From NCBI GenBank assembly GCA_000466585.1, contig KE993461.1:53333-117332 (forward strand): a DNA stretch of 64,000 bases, read 5' to 3'. Positions 1 through 7,850 of this stretch are shown here, piece after piece. The first letter of the stretch is position 1, and each line of letters opens with the position of its first letter. Made by a program: the position numbers and the translations under genes. Below the pieces are notes generated by a model that did no database searches, had not been told where the DNA came from, and worked only from the letters and a program-made list of their open reading frames with translations. Origin of the DNA: Clostridiales bacterium oral taxon 876 str. F0540. GTDB taxonomy: Bacteria; Bacillota; Clostridia; Clostridiales; Clostridiaceae.

Positions 1-204
1 GGCAATTTTAGATATGACGGAATGGTTTGTCCACATTCTCATATTCAGTGTTTAAGCTGTGGAAGAGTTGATGATATTGAAGGCTTCTGCTTCAATGACT
101 TAAATGAAACTGTTAAAGGACAAACTGATTATGAAGTAATGACTAGTCAGGTTTATTTTTATGGTTTGTGTAAAGACTGCAAAAACAATAAAAAAGATGA
201 ATAA
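1..204 (+). CDS. Fur-family regulator, PerR-like (C-terminal part only)
   Basis: The reading frame is open from the first base, so the N-terminal winged helix lies outside the window. What remains is the dimerisation and metal-binding half of a Fur-family repressor. It has two CxxC pairs (CLSC and CKDC) that would hold the structural zinc, and an HxH (HSH) in the regulatory site. The Asp in RYD and the Asp after CGR match the Asp ligands of the peroxide sensor PerR, where Fur usually has Glu at the second place. PerR represses peroxide-defence genes and is inactivated by iron-catalysed His oxidation. The PerR rather than Fur or Zur call is inferred from these few residues. The gene ends at a terminator shared with the convergent lipoprotein gene. 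Confidence 0.75.
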   Translation, partial: GNFRYDGMVCPHSHIQCLSCGRVDDIEGFCFNDLNETVKGQTDYEVMTSQVYFYGLCKDCKNNKKDE

Positions 205-209
205 ATTTT

Positions 210-252
210 AAGGATATGTCAGATTTTTTTAAATCCAACATATCCTTTTTTT
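210..252. terminator. Bidirectional terminator between perR-like gene and lipoprotein gene
   Basis: A 10-bp stem (AAGGATATGT / ACATATCCTT) encloses a T/A-rich loop and is followed by T7 on the plus strand. The convergent genes on both sides could both use it. Confidence 0.8.
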
Positions 253-1498
253 ATTTGTAAACCTCATTCACAATATCCTGCCATTCACTTCCGGTGTATT
301 TTCCTGATAATATATTATCAACTTTTGAAGATATAGGTCCTTTGAATTTTTTTGGAAGACTATAAATATATACTATATTATTATCGCTTGAACTTAATAA
401 ATGTTTCTCAATACTTGCACCAATCCCCGATAATTTTTCATTGCTTTTTTTACTGCCGGTAATAAAACCTTTTTTAACCAGCTTTTCTTGTGTTTTTTCA
501 TCAAGAATGAATTTGACTAGCTTTCCAGCCTCTTCTGAATTTTTCCCGTTGCTTGGTATGGAAATTATACTATTTATTATAACAGGAACCGTTCCCTTTT
601 GATTGTTAAGTACTGAATAATCTTCCACTACTCCAATCTTTCCTTCTTTTAACTGACTATAATAATAAGATGTGCTGATAACCAAAGGAATGCTCCCGTT
701 GGTTAAAGAAGTAAATGTACTCTCATTTCCAAGTTCAAATAAATTTTTATTTATTGATAAATATTTGGCTGCTAAATTAAGTCCATCGAAGATTCCCTGC
801 ATTTCCTTTTTATTTTTGTATTCTTCTTTATTATCATATATGTTATCCAGATCTGATACTTTAATTATATTACTTGCCGCTACTGAAGATAATGCAGTAT
901 TGATATCTAAATCCTCTCCGATTACTATAGGAATTTTTATATTGCTTGCCGTAAATTTTTTAATTACAGCTTCCATATCCTTAATGCTTGTGGGCTGGAT
1001 TACACCTAGTTTGCTCAATGCATCCGTATTATAAAAAATCTCCATTGTATAAGGAAGCAAACCTATTCCATAATACTTTTCTCGAATTCTTCCATAGCTT
1101 GAAACAACATTATAGAACTTATCTCCTATTTTATTTTTTTCGTAATACTGACCCATATCACTGATAAGTCCTTTTCTAGCCAATTCCATCATGGTATTCC
1201 TATTAGTAATTACTACGTCGGCTTCTGTACCTTTGCTTATGTCCTGTTCAATATTTCCATCAGTCCCTAATACATCATTAACTTTAATTTTTGATTTTGG
1301 ATTTTCCTTTTTATACTCCTCTGTTAAAAACTTAATTATATTTAGAGAATTCTTATCTTTCACATCCACGTATACATTTAAAGCCTTATCCTTGCTCTCT
1401 CCAGCACTATTTTTCTTTTGGCAGCCATATGAGGTTATACAAAGAAAAATAATCAGTATAAGCGAGATTATTCTATTCGTTCTCAACTTACAATTCAC
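251..1498 (-). CDS. Extracellular solute-binding lipoprotein (ABC family 1 type)
   Basis: The 415-residue protein starts with a basic, hydrophobic signal peptide and a lipobox ending at Cys26 (SYGC), so it should be a membrane-anchored lipoprotein. The mature part has the layout of a family 1 solute-binding protein: a short beta-strand start, an ADVVITN segment, then a YGIGLLPYTMEIFYNTDAL stretch that resembles the sugar-binder motif 'P...(y)YN...'. Such proteins deliver sugars or glycerol phosphates to an ABC permease, but no permease or ATPase gene lies nearby, so the ligand is unknown. The start chosen is GTG. An in-frame TTG four codons later has a better-spaced GGTG ribosome site and is possible. 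The gene lies 7 bases after the preceding four-helix-protein gene and is probably co-transcribed with it. Confidence 0.8.
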   Translation of the reverse strand: MNCKLRTNRIISLILIIFLCITSYGCQKKNSAGESKDKALNVYVDVKDKNSLNIIKFLTEEYKKENPKSKIKVNDVLGTDGNIEQDISKGTEADVVITNRNTMMELARKGLISDMGQYYEKNKIGDKFYNVVSSYGRIREKYYGIGLLPYTMEIFYNTDALSKLGVIQPTSIKDMEAVIKKFTASNIKIPIVIGEDLDINTALSSVAASNIIKVSDLDNIYDNKEEYKNKKEMQGIFDGLNLAAKYLSINKNLFELGNESTFTSLTNGSIPLVISTSYYYSQLKEGKIGVVEDYSVLNNQKGTVPVIINSIISIPSNGKNSEEAGKLVKFILDEKTQEKLVKKGFITGSKKSNEKLSGIGASIEKHLLSSSDNNIVYIYSLPKKFKGPISSKVDNILSGKYTGSEWQDIVNEVYK

Positions 1499-1505
1499 CT
1501 GCCTC

Positions 1506-1940
1506 TTAATCTGAAAGTGTATTAAGTATTTTATTAATCTTATTTATCCTTTCTCTATCTTCCTTTAATATTTTCTCAATATCAGGCTGTATGTTTTCGC
1601 TAAACTCTGATAAATACTTTTCAGTATACTTTGCAGCCATCAGTTCCCCTTTATGCACTTCTTTCAGTACTGCTTTAGGATCGTTCTTAAAGATTAATTT
1701 TATAGAAGTCATAAGTTCTGACATTTTCCCTTGGAAACCAACCTCGCTGCTTGCCTCTATATCTCGGTGCTGCATTATATTAACAAGTCTTGTCTTATGT
1801 CTTATATGCTCATCTTTAAAGCTCTCAACCTCTTTTTTATATTTTCCTTCAGGAAGCTTTTTAATATATTTCTCATATATGTTTATACCCATGTTTTCTC
1901 CTCTGAGCATCTTGCTTAAATAAATTTCATCATTATTCAT
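1506..1940 (-). CDS. Four-helix-bundle protein, DUF2383/ferritin-like
   Basis: This 144-residue protein is wholly alpha-helical by eye, with no signal peptide or membrane segment. Glu and His residues repeat along the helices (EHIRHK near residue 46, EVHKGE near residue 94, then EKYLSEF). The pattern resembles the DUF2383/PA2169-type ferritin-like bundles found in stress and spore proteins, but I cannot point to a complete di-iron ligand set. The start has a strong GGAGG site. It is the first gene of a probable two-gene unit with the solute-binding lipoprotein. Function is unknown. The family call is inference. Confidence 0.55.
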   Translation of the reverse strand: MNNDEIYLSKMLRGENMGINIYEKYIKKLPEGKYKKEVESFKDEHIRHKTRLVNIMQHRDIEASSEVGFQGKMSELMTSIKLIFKNDPKAVLKEVHKGELMAAKYTEKYLSEFSENIQPDIEKILKEDRERINKINKILNTLSD

Positions 1941-2040
1941 ACAAATACCTCCTTCATATTTTTTATAAAACTATAAATTTATTTTGTGTAGAATAATTAA
2001 ATATATAATTCTTTCATATAATTAAATGGAGGTGATTTAT

Positions 2041-2991
2041 ATGAAATTTAGGGTAATATTTCTAAAGAAGAAACATATTTATTATGCAGTTTTATCAACC
2101 ATCATTCTAATCCTATTAATAGTCCTTATTCTATCTAAAAAAACTGCCCCTACATTTAATACACTTGTTGCCAACAATAAATTGGTACAAGCTGATTTAA
2201 ATGGTGACGGCAAAAAAGATATACTTTATATTAAGACAGAAAAGGATAAATATTATATGGAAGTAAACACAGGAGATAAAAGTCTTTATCTAGAGCCGGA
2301 TAAAAAGCTTCCCACTTCAGGAACATACGATGAATTTAACCCTCTTAAGGTTACTTTAATGGATATAACTAGAGATAAAACACCGGAAATCTTTATACAA
2401 GCCTCTCAAAAAGAAACGCCGGTACAGCATGTATTTCTATGGAATAACGGTGGATTCAAAGATATTTTCTGCGGTTCAAATAATATTATTGGCTTTGCCG
2501 ATGTAAGCAATAACAAGACTCCTAAATTTTTATCTGGAAAATTAGCCGCAAACAAAATTGAAATTGCTACATATATGTATATGCATGATAAGAAAAACTT
2601 AGAAAATGTTGTATTTAACTATAAAGATAACTTTATGGGAAGAGATAGCATATTTTCACTTATCAAATACATAGAATCACTTCCTGGAAATGAGGGAAAT
2701 AAACCCTCCAACATATTTTACCCTGGTTTAAGCGGTCAGGATATAGCGGTTATAGGCAAGCTTTCAGGAGAAAATAATACTTATATATTCCAAAATGGTA
2801 CTTTTAAAGATAATAGGTCTGATAAAAATGGTGAAATATCAGAAATTATTTGGACATTAAACTTTAAAGCTGTATCTAATATGGCAAAGGATAAAATTAA
2901 AAATTACACTATAAATGTAACTTTAAAACCTGATGGAAAAGCTGAGGATAATAACTTTTATAAGATTAGCTCAATGAATTTAGAGCAATAA
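2041..2991 (+). CDS. Membrane-anchored protein with an FG-GAP/VCBS-like calcium repeat
   Basis: A single N-terminal membrane anchor (about residues 12-33) is followed by an extracytoplasmic domain. Near residue 58 there is a DLNGDGKKDI motif, the hallmark of VCBS/FG-GAP beta-propeller blades that bind calcium. A weaker related blade (DITRDKTPEIFI) follows near residue 112. The 316-residue protein is too short for a full seven-blade propeller. The start follows GGAGGTGA by 6 bases. An earlier in-frame ATG overlaps that ribosome site and was rejected. The gene stands alone, divergent from the DUF2383 gene. Function unknown; a surface-exposed sensing or adhesive role would be a guess. Confidence 0.55.
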   Translation: MKFRVIFLKKKHIYYAVLSTIILILLIVLILSKKTAPTFNTLVANNKLVQADLNGDGKKDILYIKTEKDKYYMEVNTGDKSLYLEPDKKLPTSGTYDEFNPLKVTLMDITRDKTPEIFIQASQKETPVQHVFLWNNGGFKDIFCGSNNIIGFADVSNNKTPKFLSGKLAANKIEIATYMYMHDKKNLENVVFNYKDNFMGRDSIFSLIKYIESLPGNEGNKPSNIFYPGLSGQDIAVIGKLSGENNTYIFQNGTFKDNRSDKNGEISEIIWTLNFKAVSNMAKDKIKNYTINVTLKPDGKAEDNNFYKISSMNLEQ

Positions 2992-3003
2992 GATATTGTT
3001 ACA

Positions 3004-3035
3004 TAAAAACAAAAGGGACCGTGGTTAGCGGTCCC
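3004..3035 (-). terminator. Hairpin ending the WYL-regulator transcript
   Basis: A perfect 7-bp GC-rich stem (GGGACCG / CGGTCCC) with a 7-base loop. Read on the minus strand it runs into TTTTGTTTTT, as a factor-independent terminator should. On the plus strand it is followed by G runs rather than T, so it is a poorer terminator for the gene to its left. Two smaller hairpins (AATGAAAG/CTTTCATT and TTGGAGA/TCTCCAA) fill the rest of the gap up to the WYL gene. Confidence 0.6.
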
Positions 3036-3181
3036 AAGGGGGATGGGGGGTTCTAGCATTAAATGAAAGTATAATGCTTTCATTATATGCTTTGGAGATT
3101 TTATCTCCAATTTACATTATTAATATTGACCATTATTAGAAGTTTTATACACTTATTTTTAAAAAATTAAAATTATATTTG

Positions 3182-4114
3182 TTAGTCATATAAAGCCTTA
3201 AGTTTTAAAACTTCCTGTTTTATTTCATCTCTTAGTTGAACCGGTTCAATAACTTCTGCAGCTGAGCCAAGCCCCATTACCCAATTTTTTACCTCAGATA
3301 ACTCATCTAAATAGAATTTCAATGTAAAACTTCCATCTATAAACTCTTCTATTTCTTCATCAGCATGCCACTTAACTCGGCTTATAAAGCCTCTTAATTC
3401 TTCACTCAACTTAATTTTAACTTCTATTTTATTCCCGTAAAAAGTGCCAAAGTATTTTTTTATAAACTCGCCTAAAGAAAAATCTGCCGGTTTTATAAAT
3501 ACTAGATTAGTTGTTTTTATTCTATTTATCATATTTACGGAAAAACTTTTAGTGGAGCTTATTAAATGATCATACCCTATTAAATGCCATTCACCCATTC
3601 TATAAATAACTGTATATGGATCAACTGTAGTATTTACTATATTATCCTTTGCTGGTGTTAAATATTCAATTTCTACTGCTCTTCCTCTTTCTATATTTTG
3701 AATAATACTATAAAGCTTATTATCAATATTATTAATATTTTCAATCATGCCTTTTCTTGTTTTCTTTTCAGTATGGATATCAGAAACATTTTTAATTTTC
3801 CCTACAGCACTTTTTAAATTATTTTCATAAGTAAAACCGTTCTTCATTGTCAAAATCTCTGCTGCTAAAAGCAAAGCTTCTAATTCTTCAGTGGTAAGAT
3901 TAGGACTTCTCATAAAAAAATTTTCTTCAAGATAAAAGCCGCCATTTCTTCCTTTTCGCGTTTGAATTGGTATTTTCGCTTCTATCAAGTTATCTATATA
4001 TCTATATACTGTTTTCTTGTCAACTGCTAGAATCTCCGATAATTCTAAAGCCGTAACAAAGTTTTTATACTGCAGTGTAATCAAAATTTCAGCTAAATGC
4101 GCTAACTTAGACAT
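3182..4114 (-). CDS. HTH-WYL transcriptional regulator (YafY family)
   Basis: The 310-residue protein has a DeoR/HTH_11-type winged helix in the first 60 residues (LSEILAVDKKTVYRYIDNL is the recognition region). A WYL domain follows at about residues 140-210, and a WCX-type C-terminal extension near residues 225-310. WYL domains sense nucleic acid or nucleotide ligands in several defence and DNA-damage regulators, but YafY-type copies like this one often have unknown targets. It is divergent from the bactofilin gene, with 150 bases between. It may regulate itself or that neighbour. The start follows a good AAGGAG site. No defence system lies nearby, so I do not infer a defence role. Confidence 0.85.
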   Translation of the reverse strand: MSKLAHLAEILITLQYKNFVTALELSEILAVDKKTVYRYIDNLIEAKIPIQTRKGRNGGFYLEENFFMRSPNLTTEELEALLLAAEILTMKNGFTYENNLKSAVGKIKNVSDIHTEKKTRKGMIENINNIDNKLYSIIQNIERGRAVEIEYLTPAKDNIVNTTVDPYTVIYRMGEWHLIGYDHLISSTKSFSVNMINRIKTTNLVFIKPADFSLGEFIKKYFGTFYGNKIEVKIKLSEELRGFISRVKWHADEEIEEFIDGSFTLKFYLDELSEVKNWVMGLGSAAEVIEPVQLRDEIKQEVLKLKALYD

Positions 4115-4264
4115 TTTAGTTCTCCTTGTATTTGTGCCTTAGAATATATTTGCTAGTAATAATATTATCGTAATTACTTTAAGCTTTTTTACATTTAAAT
4201 TATGGAATATATGTAATTTCAATATAATATAATAAACTGTAAAAGCCTGAATGGAGGAAGTACT

Positions 4265-4636
4265 ATGTTCAATGAAAAAGAAAGAAACCTTAATAAAATA
4301 GAAACACTTATAGGAGAAAAGTGCTCAATTATAGGCTCCTTAAACGGGGAAGGGTTAATGAAAATTGACGGTTCTGTAGAAGGTGATATATTGTGGCAGG
4401 ATGATGTGATTATAGGAGTTTCTTCTTACTGCAAAAGCAATATTTCCTGTAAAAACGCTTTTATAAATGGCAAGGTTGAAGGTAATGTAATATGTGAAAA
4501 TTCTTTGACTTTAGAGCCTTACGGAAAAATAACAGGTGACATTACTGTTAAAAACCTAATAGTTAGAGAAGGCGGTTCCTTCGATGGAAAATGCACTATG
4601 ATTACATCTAGAAAGGCTGAAGAATTGATAGAATAA
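4265..4636 (+). CDS. Bactofilin family cytoskeletal protein
   Basis: The 123-residue protein is a bactofilin (DUF583). After a short N-terminal tail comes a core of short beta-strand repeats, each with a glycine turn (GSLNGEGLMKIDGSVEGDI, then SCKNAFINGKVEGNV, then EPYGKITGDITVKNL). This is the right-handed beta-helix that polymerises without nucleotide. Bactofilins form membrane-associated scaffolds that position cell-wall enzymes. The length is typical of small firmicute members. It is a single gene with a GGAGG ribosome site and its own terminator. Confidence 0.9.
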   Translation: MFNEKERNLNKIETLIGEKCSIIGSLNGEGLMKIDGSVEGDILWQDDVIIGVSSYCKSNISCKNAFINGKVEGNVICENSLTLEPYGKITGDITVKNLIVREGGSFDGKCTMITSRKAEELIE

Positions 4637-4640
4637 AAAT

Positions 4641-4674
4641 CAGGGAAACCTTTAGGCTTCCCTTTCTCTTTTTT
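4641..4674 (+). terminator. Terminator after bactofilin gene
   Basis: Stem AGGGAA/TTCCCT continued by CC/GG around a TTTA loop, followed by a T-rich run (TTTCTCTTTTTT). Confidence 0.75.
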
Positions 4675-4688
4675 ATCTTACTAATTAA

Positions 4689-4952
4689 CTATCTTTTGCA
4701 TGGATTGCAGCAGGATAGGAAGAATAAAGCTATGATGAATAGAATGCTATTGTCTGATCCGAATAATCCGTTGTAGTTTCCAACTCCTCCAGCAGCAGCA
4801 TTTGCTCCTAATAAACCGTATCCATTTCTGTTGAACTGAAGAATTATAAGAATTAATACAACTAGAGTTGGGAAGCTGCAGCAGCAATTGTCGCGTTCCT
4901 TGCAACATGGCTTTTCATCATAACAACATTCATGTCCGTGCTTTTTACTCAT
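4689..4952 (-). CDS. Small Cys-rich two-hydrophobic-segment protein (paralogue A)
   Basis: I do not recognise a named family. The 87-residue protein has a short N-terminal head packed with Cys, His and Lys (CC, CC, CCC). Then comes a hydrophobic segment (about residues 29-40, FPTLVVLILIILQFNR), a Gly/Asn/Ala-rich linker, and a second hydrophobic segment ending in SCCNPCKR. The same two blocks recur in the protein encoded about 0.7 kb to the right on the same strand, so the two are paralogues. The chosen ATG has a GGGGGG ribosome site 7 bases upstream. An in-frame TTG eight codons earlier was rejected. Small Gly/Cys-rich hydrophobic proteins of this sort are common in clostridial spores, so a spore-coat or spore-membrane role is a reasonable guess but is not shown here. 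Confidence 0.7.
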   Translation of the reverse strand: MSKKHGHECCYDEKPCCKERDNCCCSFPTLVVLILIILQFNRNGYGLLGANAAAGGVGNYNGLFGSDNSILFIIALFFLSCCNPCKR

Positions 4953-5192
4953 ATGAAACCCCCCTTTCTTGGGCAATGGTTTAATGTAATCTATTCTTTA
5001 TCTTTTGCTCTTAAACAAAGGAAGTATTTTGAAACAGCTTATTTCTGTTGTACCTTGGGATATATGGAGTCTGCTGTTTCTTGGGCTTTGGCTTCTTTTG
5101 TTTATACTATATACTATTCATTAGATAAAATTTGGTGCTAAGCTGATCTTATGTTTTTTTGCATATATCTCATATGTTATTATTTATATAAA

Positions 5193-5220
5193 CTATAGGT
5201 GGCAATTTAACCATCTATAG
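5193..5220 (-). terminator. Probable terminator after the Asn-rich small gene
   Basis: A 10-bp stem with one mismatch (CTATAGATGG / CCACCTATAG on the minus strand) followed by TTTATAT. It starts 9 bases after the stop codon of the Asn-rich small gene. Confidence 0.55.
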
Positions 5221-5228
5221 CTATATAG

Positions 5229-5567
5229 CTACTTTTTTACAATCCTGCTTATGTTATAAATCTGAATCATAGTATCTATAAGTTTTGATTTATCTGCATC
5301 AACTAAGGGTCTTATTGCATTTAAAAGTTCAAGTCTTTTATCATTATAATTAGACTGTTCAACATTAGGCGAGTTATTTACCCCCATTCCTTGAAGCATT
5401 GAAGTTACCTGATTAAGATCCACATTATTTAAAAGTCCTGAAAGTTGATTTGGATTTATATTATTTAATAAATTACCCATCTGACTCATATCAAAGTTGC
5501 TGAAATCAAAATTATTCATTCCGCTATTTTCCTGTTGTCTATTATGTTTTCTACTGCGCTTGCTCAT
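5229..5567 (-). CDS. Asn/Gln-rich small protein of unknown function
   Basis: The 112-residue protein opens with a very basic stretch (SKRSRKHNRQQ). The next 60 residues are low-complexity and rich in Asn, Leu, Met and Gln, with repeated N-L-L-N-N and N-x-N-Q-L/V units. A better conserved-looking C-terminal helix pair (LLNAIRPLVDADKSKLIDTMIQIYNISRI) closes it. There is no signal peptide or membrane segment. The C-terminal part resembles small clostridial proteins found with spore-coat genes, but I cannot name a family. It has an excellent GGGGGTG ribosome site and lies between the two Cys-rich paralogues, suggesting a shared use. Confidence 0.65.
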   Translation of the reverse strand: MSKRSRKHNRQQENSGMNNFDFSNFDMSQMGNLLNNINPNQLSGLLNNVDLNQVTSMLQGMGVNNSPNVEQSNYNDKRLELLNAIRPLVDADKSKLIDTMIQIYNISRIVKK

Positions 5568-5626
5568 ATATTCACCCCCTAAATGTTTATATGTAAAAAA
5601 TTGTACCCAGCTTCTATTATATTAAA

Positions 5627-5645
5627 GAGGGCTGCATGAGCCCTC
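5627..5645 (-). terminator. Terminator after Cys-rich paralogue B
   Basis: Perfect 7-bp stem GAGGGCT/AGCCCTC with a 5-base loop, followed on the minus strand by TTTAATATAAT, just past the stop codon. Confidence 0.65.
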
Positions 5646-5655
5646 CAAGCCTATT

Positions 5656-5961
5656 CTATCTTCTGCAAGGATTGCAGCAGGAAAGGAAAAACAGTGCAAT
5701 TATGAACAGGATGCTGTTGTCAATTGAACCATATCCACCCAAGAATGTTGGTGCTATTGGTGCAGGTGCTCCGCAATCATCTCCACCAGTTGCTACTGGT
5801 GCAACCACACCGTAACCGCCTTTTCTATTGAACTGAAGTATAATCAGTATCAATATAATAAGGGTTGGAAAATCACAGCAGCAGTTTCCTAATCCTAAAA
5901 ATGTACCTTTGTTTTCACAGCAATTATTCTCTTGTTTGCAGCAATAACTTTTTTTACTCAT
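5656..5961 (-). CDS. Small Cys-rich two-hydrophobic-segment protein (paralogue B)
   Basis: This 101-residue protein is a clear paralogue of the small Cys-rich protein encoded at 4689-4952. It begins MSKK and has scattered CC pairs in the head. It shares a nearly identical first hydrophobic block (CCCDFPTLIILILIILQFNR) and an almost identical C-terminal block (DNSILFIIALFFLSCCNPCRR). The linker between the blocks is longer and Gly/Ala/Pro-rich. No catalytic motif is visible. The many cysteines suggest disulfide cross-linking or metal binding in a structural layer. The ribosome site is AAGGAGG. It is its own transcription unit or is co-transcribed with the His-tract gene, since only 71 bases separate them. 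Confidence 0.7.
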   Translation of the reverse strand: MSKKSYCCKQENNCCENKGTFLGLGNCCCDFPTLIILILIILQFNRKGGYGVVAPVATGGDDCGAPAPIAPTFLGGYGSIDNSILFIIALFFLSCCNPCRR

Positions 5962-6032
5962 AAAATATATCCTCCTTTTTCATTAAGGGCTTTCCTCTAA
6001 GCCCAGGCTATTTATTTTCCATCTTCAGTTAA

Positions 6033-6386
6033 TTAGCATGCGTTTGGATCATCTGTATCTACATTGATAATATTAGTGTTTGCCCCTCCTATGCCGTCAT
6101 TAAATAAGAAAAATATAGCGAATATGATTAGTATGAACCACCAATTTTCACCAAAGAATATATTAGTATTACCATCGTCATGATGGTGGTGATGATGATG
6201 ATGATGGTGCTTTCTACGGCAATCACATCCACCTCCACAGTTACCAAAGAAGCCATTGTTGCCATTAAGGCCGAAGATAACAATAATAACCAATACCCAT
6301 ATCCAAATATTATTGTTTCGTCTTCCACCTATACCTACGGCATCAATTTGCCTTGTAACTGCTATTTCGTTTAGTGCACTGCTCAT
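6033..6386 (-). CDS. Small protein with natural His10 tract between two hydrophobic segments
   Basis: The 117-residue protein has a polar head (MSSALNEIAVTRQIDAVGIGG) and a hydrophobic segment (IWIWVLVIIVIFGL). A Gly/Cys linker with GGGCDC is followed by basic RRK, ten consecutive histidines and DD. A second hydrophobic segment (WWFILIIFAIFFLF) and an acidic tail ending in Cys complete it. The overall plan (hydrophobic, Gly/Cys-rich linker, hydrophobic) is like the two Cys-rich paralogues beside it, so it probably belongs to the same structure. The His codons are a mix of CAC and CAT. The tract should bind divalent metal. The ribosome site (GGGAGGAAGGAG) is very strong. Function unknown; a spore-layer protein is likely. 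Confidence 0.7.
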   Translation of the reverse strand: MSSALNEIAVTRQIDAVGIGGRRNNNIWIWVLVIIVIFGLNGNNGFFGNCGGGCDCRRKHHHHHHHHHHDDGNTNIFFGENWWFILIIFAIFFLFNDGIGGANTNIINVDTDDPNAC

Positions 6387-6466
6387 ACTCCTTCCTCCCT
6401 TCCAGAAGATTCAGCCTTCTTTTGTTTTCTAATATATACTATTCTCATAATTAATTTTTGACACAA

Positions 6467-6507
6467 AAAAATAAGCTGAGCTTATTAAATTTAGCTCAAC
6501 TTATTTT
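6467..6507 (-). terminator. Terminator overlapping the end of the CPBP protease gene
   Basis: Long hairpin (AAATAAGTTGAGCT / AGCTCAGCTTATTT on the minus strand, one G-U pair) followed by TTTTTTTG. The stop codon of the protease lies inside the first arm. Confidence 0.75.
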
Positions 6508-7239
6508 TTGAAGCAGCATTGCAACCGTAGATACCATATTAAATACCAGATGATTGAATACCGCATACCAATATCCCTTTTTCTCTATAAGATAACAATT
6601 TATAAGTCCTATAGTTATAAGTACCGGAAATACCCTTATATTAAAATGGACTAATGAAAACAAAATACTTGAAAGTATGGCGGAAAAATAAATTCCTATT
6701 CTGGGTTTGAAAATTTTTTCAAATAAAAGCCATCTAAAAGTAAATTCTTCTACAATTGGTGCAAAAATAACCATTATAGGTATCATGTATATAAATTTAT
6801 TCATAGATGTATTCATAAGCTGCCTTACAATTTCTTGTTCTTTAAGGTTTGATCTGCTTAGCGATATGAGCAAAGTAATAATAATGTTTACAGCAATAGT
6901 AGCACCATAAGACTCAGCTGCATACCTTAACCCCTTAAACAAATTAAAGCTTTTAATACTGAAATTGTATCTGTAATAATCTTTGCTTGCATCGATATAA
7001 AAACTATCTTTATTGTACATATTTGATGTATCATTAAGCTTTATGTATCTGATATTTATTAAAACAAGTATAAATGGCAGTATATTTTGAGTATAAACAG
7101 CAAGGATAATATAAAGCACACTTATTATAAAAAGCAATACTTTACTTATATTCCTCCTCAAAGAATACTTTAAAAAGAAAATTAAAGGAGGTATGTATAA
7201 AAATATAAATACTAAAATATTTTGCAAGCTTTTAATCAT
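6496..7239 (-). CDS. CPBP-family intramembrane metalloprotease
   Basis: This 247-residue, very hydrophobic protein has about eight membrane segments. It carries the full CPBP (CAAX protease/bacteriocin-processing) set: EEFTFR at residues 164-169, the conserved His at 198 in FSLVHF, and HLVFN near residues 230-234. These form the Glu/His metal site inside the membrane. CPBP enzymes cleave prenylated proteins, anti-sigma factors or bacteriocin leaders, and the substrate here is unknown. The chosen ATG follows GGGGAAGGGG. An upstream extension would overlap engB by more than 80 bases and was rejected. It is the last gene of the engB transcript. Confidence 0.85.
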   Translation of the reverse strand: MIKSLQNILVFIFLYIPPLIFFLKYSLRRNISKVLLFIISVLYIILAVYTQNILPFILVLINIRYIKLNDTSNMYNKDSFYIDASKDYYRYNFSIKSFNLFKGLRYAAESYGATIAVNIIITLLISLSRSNLKEQEIVRQLMNTSMNKFIYMIPIMVIFAPIVEEFTFRWLLFEKIFKPRIGIYFSAILSSILFSLVHFNIRVFPVLITIGLINCYLIEKKGYWYAVFNHLVFNMVSTVAMLLQKIS

Positions 7240-7273
7240 TTTAGCCCCTTCCCCAAAAACTATTTTAAATATA

Positions 7274-7849
7274 CTAAATGAATAATACATCCAGCAGTTC
7301 TTCTCTGCCTTCTTTAGATAATGAAGAGAAAAACATAACCTTTTCTTCCTTTTCAAGCTCTAGAGTTTCTCTGATAATTTTTTCACTCTTTGGTATTTCA
7401 CTTTTTTTGAGCTTATCTTTTTTTGTTGCAACTACTATAACTTCATATCCGTAATGTTTTATCCACTTATACATCAATATGTCATCATTACTTGGTTTAT
7501 GCCTGCAGTCAACTAATAATACTATTCTTTTAAGCTGAGGTCTTTTTAAGAGATATGGCTCTATTATTTTTCCCCAGCTCTCTCTTTCTGTTTTTGAAAC
7601 CTTGGCATATCCATATCCCGGCAAGTCAACCAGATAAAAAGTATTATTAATTAGAAAAAAGTTGATAAGTCTTGTTTTTCCGGGCGTAGAACTTACTTTT
7701 GCAAGACTTTTTCTATTGGTAAGACTATTAATTATAGATGATTTACCAACATTTGAACGTCCTACAAAAGCGATTTCCATCCTTTCGTCCTTAGGATACT
7801 GATTTGGACTCACGGCTGAAGTTATAAATTCAGATTGTTTTATCTCCAT
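7274..7849 (-). CDS. engB: Ribosome biogenesis GTP-binding protein EngB/YsxC
   Basis: EngB (YsxC, YihA) is an essential GTPase for 50S ribosomal subunit assembly. All G motifs are present in the 191 residues: G1 GRSNVGKS at 30-37, switch TPGKT at 55-59, G3 DLPG at 75-78, G4 TKKD at 142-145. The length is normal. The ribosome site AGGTGAGGA overlaps the end of lonA, and the start codon falls next to the lonA stop, so the two are translationally coupled. Gene order lonA-engB is the same as in Bacillus subtilis. Confidence 0.95.
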   Translation of the reverse strand: MEIKQSEFITSAVSPNQYPKDERMEIAFVGRSNVGKSSIINSLTNRKSLAKVSSTPGKTRLINFFLINNTFYLVDLPGYGYAKVSKTERESWGKIIEPYLLKRPQLKRIVLLVDCRHKPSNDDILMYKWIKHYGYEVIVVATKKDKLKKSEIPKSEKIIRETLELEKEEKVMFFSSLSKEGREELLDVLFI

Positions 7850-7850
7850 A

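Noticed and set aside
4932..5141. 69-codon plus-strand frame opposite the start of the Cys-rich gene
   Set aside because: No ribosome site, and it would read through the strong GGGGGG site of the minus-strand gene. The rest of this gap shows nothing convincing.
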